DNA of 64,000 bases from Magnolia sinica (taxonomy: Eukaryota > Streptophyta > Magnoliopsida > Magnoliales > Magnoliaceae), in the NCBI RefSeq assembly GCF_029962835.1, contig NC_080577.1, positions 7,540,501 to 7,604,500 on the forward strand, in the 5' to 3' direction. The position numbers and the translations under genes are program-made. Below are positions 61,651-64,000 of the stretch, one piece after another. The stretch's first letter is position 1, and every line of letters starts with the position of its first letter. The notes beneath the pieces were generated by a model. That model saw only the letters and a program-made list of their open reading frames with translations. It was not told the DNA's origin and ran no database searches.

Positions 61651-62200
61651 GTTGAGGGTCAAATATTGCATAGTAGACCCCATTTATTACATGGATTTAC
61701 GAACATGGTACTGCTTAACGGCTCAATTTAATCGTGTTTGTGATGCAAGGTGTATTTACAAGCTTGGACTGAAAAAGGATGCTAAATGCATGGATTTGAC
61801 ACTCCAGAATCACCAAGGCAAGGGATGGACCCCAGGGGAGTGAGATCGACGGATTTACATGCTAGAGATTCGAGAAAATCGAGAAACTGAAGCTCAAGTG
61901 ACTCAAATTTGGTCCAGAATGCAAGATCAGAGGGTTCCCACCATCTGCTCGGCTCGAAACTTCATACATGGCCCGAGGACCATGACTTAACCATACACGT
62001 CAAATTTCAACCGTTCGATCCCTGTGAAAGTGGCCTAACGGACAAATTAGCCCCTAAAATCCAGATTATGGGCCCACCTGCAATCTGGATATGCCTCAAA
62101 TTTAGTCCCAACGGTTAAAAAAATATAAGAAAAGAGATAGACGGAACGGATTGTATATATACATCACGATGGATCCCACATGGCCAGTGCGTGTACACCA
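61651..62200 (+). repeat. LTR start, copy 2
   Basis: The partner of 60,197-60,745. Beyond the inverted segment the two copies continue into unrelated sequence. Confidence 0.85.
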
Positions 62201-62775
62201 TGTGCATGGCCATAAAAACCAAAAAAACGGGTCATCATGCGCTGACCCGTCTTCTTTGCGTTACCAGTTTCAGCGGACAGGCGTTCGTCAGTCAGTTTTC
62301 ACCAGTGGGCCCCACTCATCATCCGTTTACAAGTTCTGGACCGTCCATCGCGTCCAGAGGGGAGGCTGGACCCCCGCCTAGGTGTCCTTCTATTCCCATG
62401 CATGCACACACGTATAAATAGCGATCAAACGCAGGATGGACGGTGAAAGAAAAAATTGAATGGGCCGAACCAAAAGACTTACAGAAATACCCTTTTCCAG
62501 TTAGTTTTTCGAGAGGAACGCAATGAACGGATTGAATTTTCCTTCTGAGGTCAATCTGGGACCCACCAGCCATCACAGCGCTAAATGCGCAGGCTCTGTT
62601 TCGCAACAGAGCCTGTGGACGAATCTTGTGGGCCACCATCGTACATCAACGGTTTGATCCAGACCGTCCAAGAGAGTCCCTCATTCCATCTCATTCACGC
62701 CTAGGTGACGGACTTGAAAAAGACAATGACGATTGGTTTTCAACCGTTCAAATGCCCAGTAGACGTCACCAAGAA

Positions 62776-64000
62776 TGTAATGACCCGAAAAATTTCGTGC
62801 CAAGACCCAAGTACTACCTCTATTTTCCTTAGAAGTTATTTGTGAGTTAATTAGCGTTAAATTCGATTACTTGTGAAATTAGCATCAATCACTTTAAATT
62901 TGATCTGCAGGGCTCAAAACCTGTAGACTCGTTAGCGCTATGTTACTCTGAAATCTGGGATTCAACGCTAAATCCAGTTGCTCTTGGGAACTTTTAGAAG
63001 CTTTGGATCGGACCTAGACCGCGCGTCGAAAGTCTGATAGCGATTATCTTAGACAGTTATGGTCACCATGTTGGACTTGACCATCACCTCAAAAATCAAG
63101 TCCAGATAATGTCCTGGGTCGATTTGATTGAGTCCGGAGTAAAGAGTGTGAGAACGGTGAGAAATTAAATATAATTTTATGAAATCTGAGTCATGTCGCT
63201 TGCGCGACGATTTTAAGCAATCTGACCGTTGGATTCTGACCCAATTTCACCATCGGATCAGGGAAGATGGCTCAGGCATGTCATAGTGCTTGTGGACCTA
63301 ATCGAGATTCGGTAACCGTTGAATTGAGTGTAGTCCGCCACGGCTGATCTGTAAATTTGATCGGTACGAAAACTCAGCCAGACCTAGATCCATGGTCAAT
63401 GAGTTTAAGTCCGACCGCACGTGGAGAAAGGACCACCGAAAGTACTCCGTTGGATCGAGAGAGGCTTAATTTGGTTATAACCTAAGTATACCTTGGCCCT
63501 GGGGCTATTTTCACCAATGTTAGGCCTATATAAAGACCTTAAAACCCTCACTCTCTCTTCCATACGAATTTCCTAACCCTACCTAAGAAAGAGAGAGGAA
63601 AAGAGAGAGAGTGAGAGAAAAGTTAGTGAATCATCATAAGATTCTTTCCTGTTACTCTACATCCTTAAACCATCACTTTTGAATCGTTATTCCAGCGATT
63701 CTAAGTTCCTTCTTGGGTAAGTGAATCTAACCCTAATCTGTTTGGAGCTTAGAATAGTTTATGTGTTGATGTAGCTCATTTCTATTCTTGCCTTAGGTTA
63801 TCTAGTCGCCGTTGACGAAGACATATCGTCTAAATCAGTTCGCTGTGCTTTTTCTGGTTTAAGGTGCGGACTATATTCGTATAGGTTATGGTTTTCAAGG
63901 CTTTCAATGTCAGTTAATGGTTTATTCTTGTTATGGGTGCAATTTCACATGTCAAATGCTATGTTTATTTTGCATTCCTGATATGTATGTGTTATATTGA
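62776..64000 (+). mobile_element. Start of another long LTR, running off the right edge
   Basis: TGTAATGACCCGAAAA is a typical start for a long gypsy-type LTR. A TATA box (CTATATAAAG, about 63,526) is followed by a GA-rich leader (AGAAAGAGAGAGG). No coding sequence and no right end in the window. The layout resembles 7,255-10,040. Confidence 0.5.

Larger units (their letters stand above)
60197..62775 (+). mobile_element. Partly deleted LTR element, same family as the solo LTR at 47,828
   Basis: Two near-identical LTR starts (TGTTGAGGGTCAAATATTGC) lie at 60,197 and 61,651 and stay alike for about 530 bp. Before the second is GACTAGCAAGATGCTGGTTG and GGGGGTTG, which looks like a polypurine tract feeding a 3' LTR. 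So 60,197 is read as the 5' LTR, followed by a large deletion, a remnant of the 3' interior, and a 3' LTR from 61,651 to about 62,775. No coding domain remains. Confidence 0.6.

Noticed and set aside
60195-62118. Two pairs of similar ORFs (64/87 and 69/69 residues), suggesting a duplicated gene
   Set aside because: They are similar because both lie in copies of the same LTR; the related 47,828 copy does not keep the frames.
1-64000. tRNA, rRNA or organellar DNA insertions
   Set aside because: No cloverleaf-like gene or rRNA signature was recognised by eye. The only tRNA-related signals are the primer sites of the copia elements. A tRNAscan run would settle it.

Overview
This window is transposon-dense nuclear DNA from a flowering plant. 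Three things point that way. Two GDSL esterase/lipase genes are split by GT-AG introns. The LTR elements have plant-type Ty1/copia layout, with primer sites matching initiator-Met tRNA. Dozens of copies of a GTGGGGCCCACC-rich fold-back repeat are present; I associate that repeat with magnoliid genomes (laurel or magnolia relatives), but this is from memory and untested. No bacterial, organellar or rRNA features were seen. All calls were made by eye. Splice sites and element ends marked exact were read base by base; others are good to about 10-50 bases.

Layout. Bases 1-5,030 hold a GDSL gene on the minus strand: exons 1-3 at 4,964-2,491, with exons 4-5 not found and probably off the left edge. 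Bases 5,030-26,700 are intergenic: fold-back Mutator-like elements, hAT ends, a probable long LTR (about 7.25-10.04 kb), and an AT-rich non-coding block (16.1-20.66 kb) ending in an LTR. Bases 26,712-46,091 hold a second, apparently intact GDSL gene on the minus strand (5 exons, 364 codons plus stop). It is stretched to 19.4 kb by a 14.3-kb intron 2 and a 3.4-kb intron 1. Intron 2 contains a decayed copia (B), a SIRE-like LTR, a structurally complete copia (A, 36,441-41,871, TSD ATCAC) and a fold-back element. Intron 1 contains a 2.5-kb hAT element that itself carries nested Mutator-like elements. Bases 47,191-56,431 are a second structurally complete copia (C, TSD CTAGG). A 2.1-kb solo LTR of another family sits inside its 3' LTR, and an hAT element with further elements inside it interrupts gag. 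Bases 56.9-64 kb hold a Harbinger-like end, a Myb/SANT-like pseudogene cut by an LTR, a partly deleted LTR element and the start of another LTR that runs off the edge.

How it fits together. The only likely working host genes are the two GDSL paralogs. They share the same strand, identical lengths for exons 2 and 3, matching intron phases and a matching TATA box 45-52 bp upstream of the ATG, so they are tandem duplicates driven apart by transposons. Five fold-back elements have exact or near-exact 9-11-bp target duplications, which places this palindromic family with Mutator-like transposons. The most unusual observations are the 14-kb transposon-filled intron of an otherwise intact gene, the modular fold-back family, an exact 20-bp micro-inversion between two copies of one LTR, and palindrome arrays upstream of the TATA box in three LTR families.
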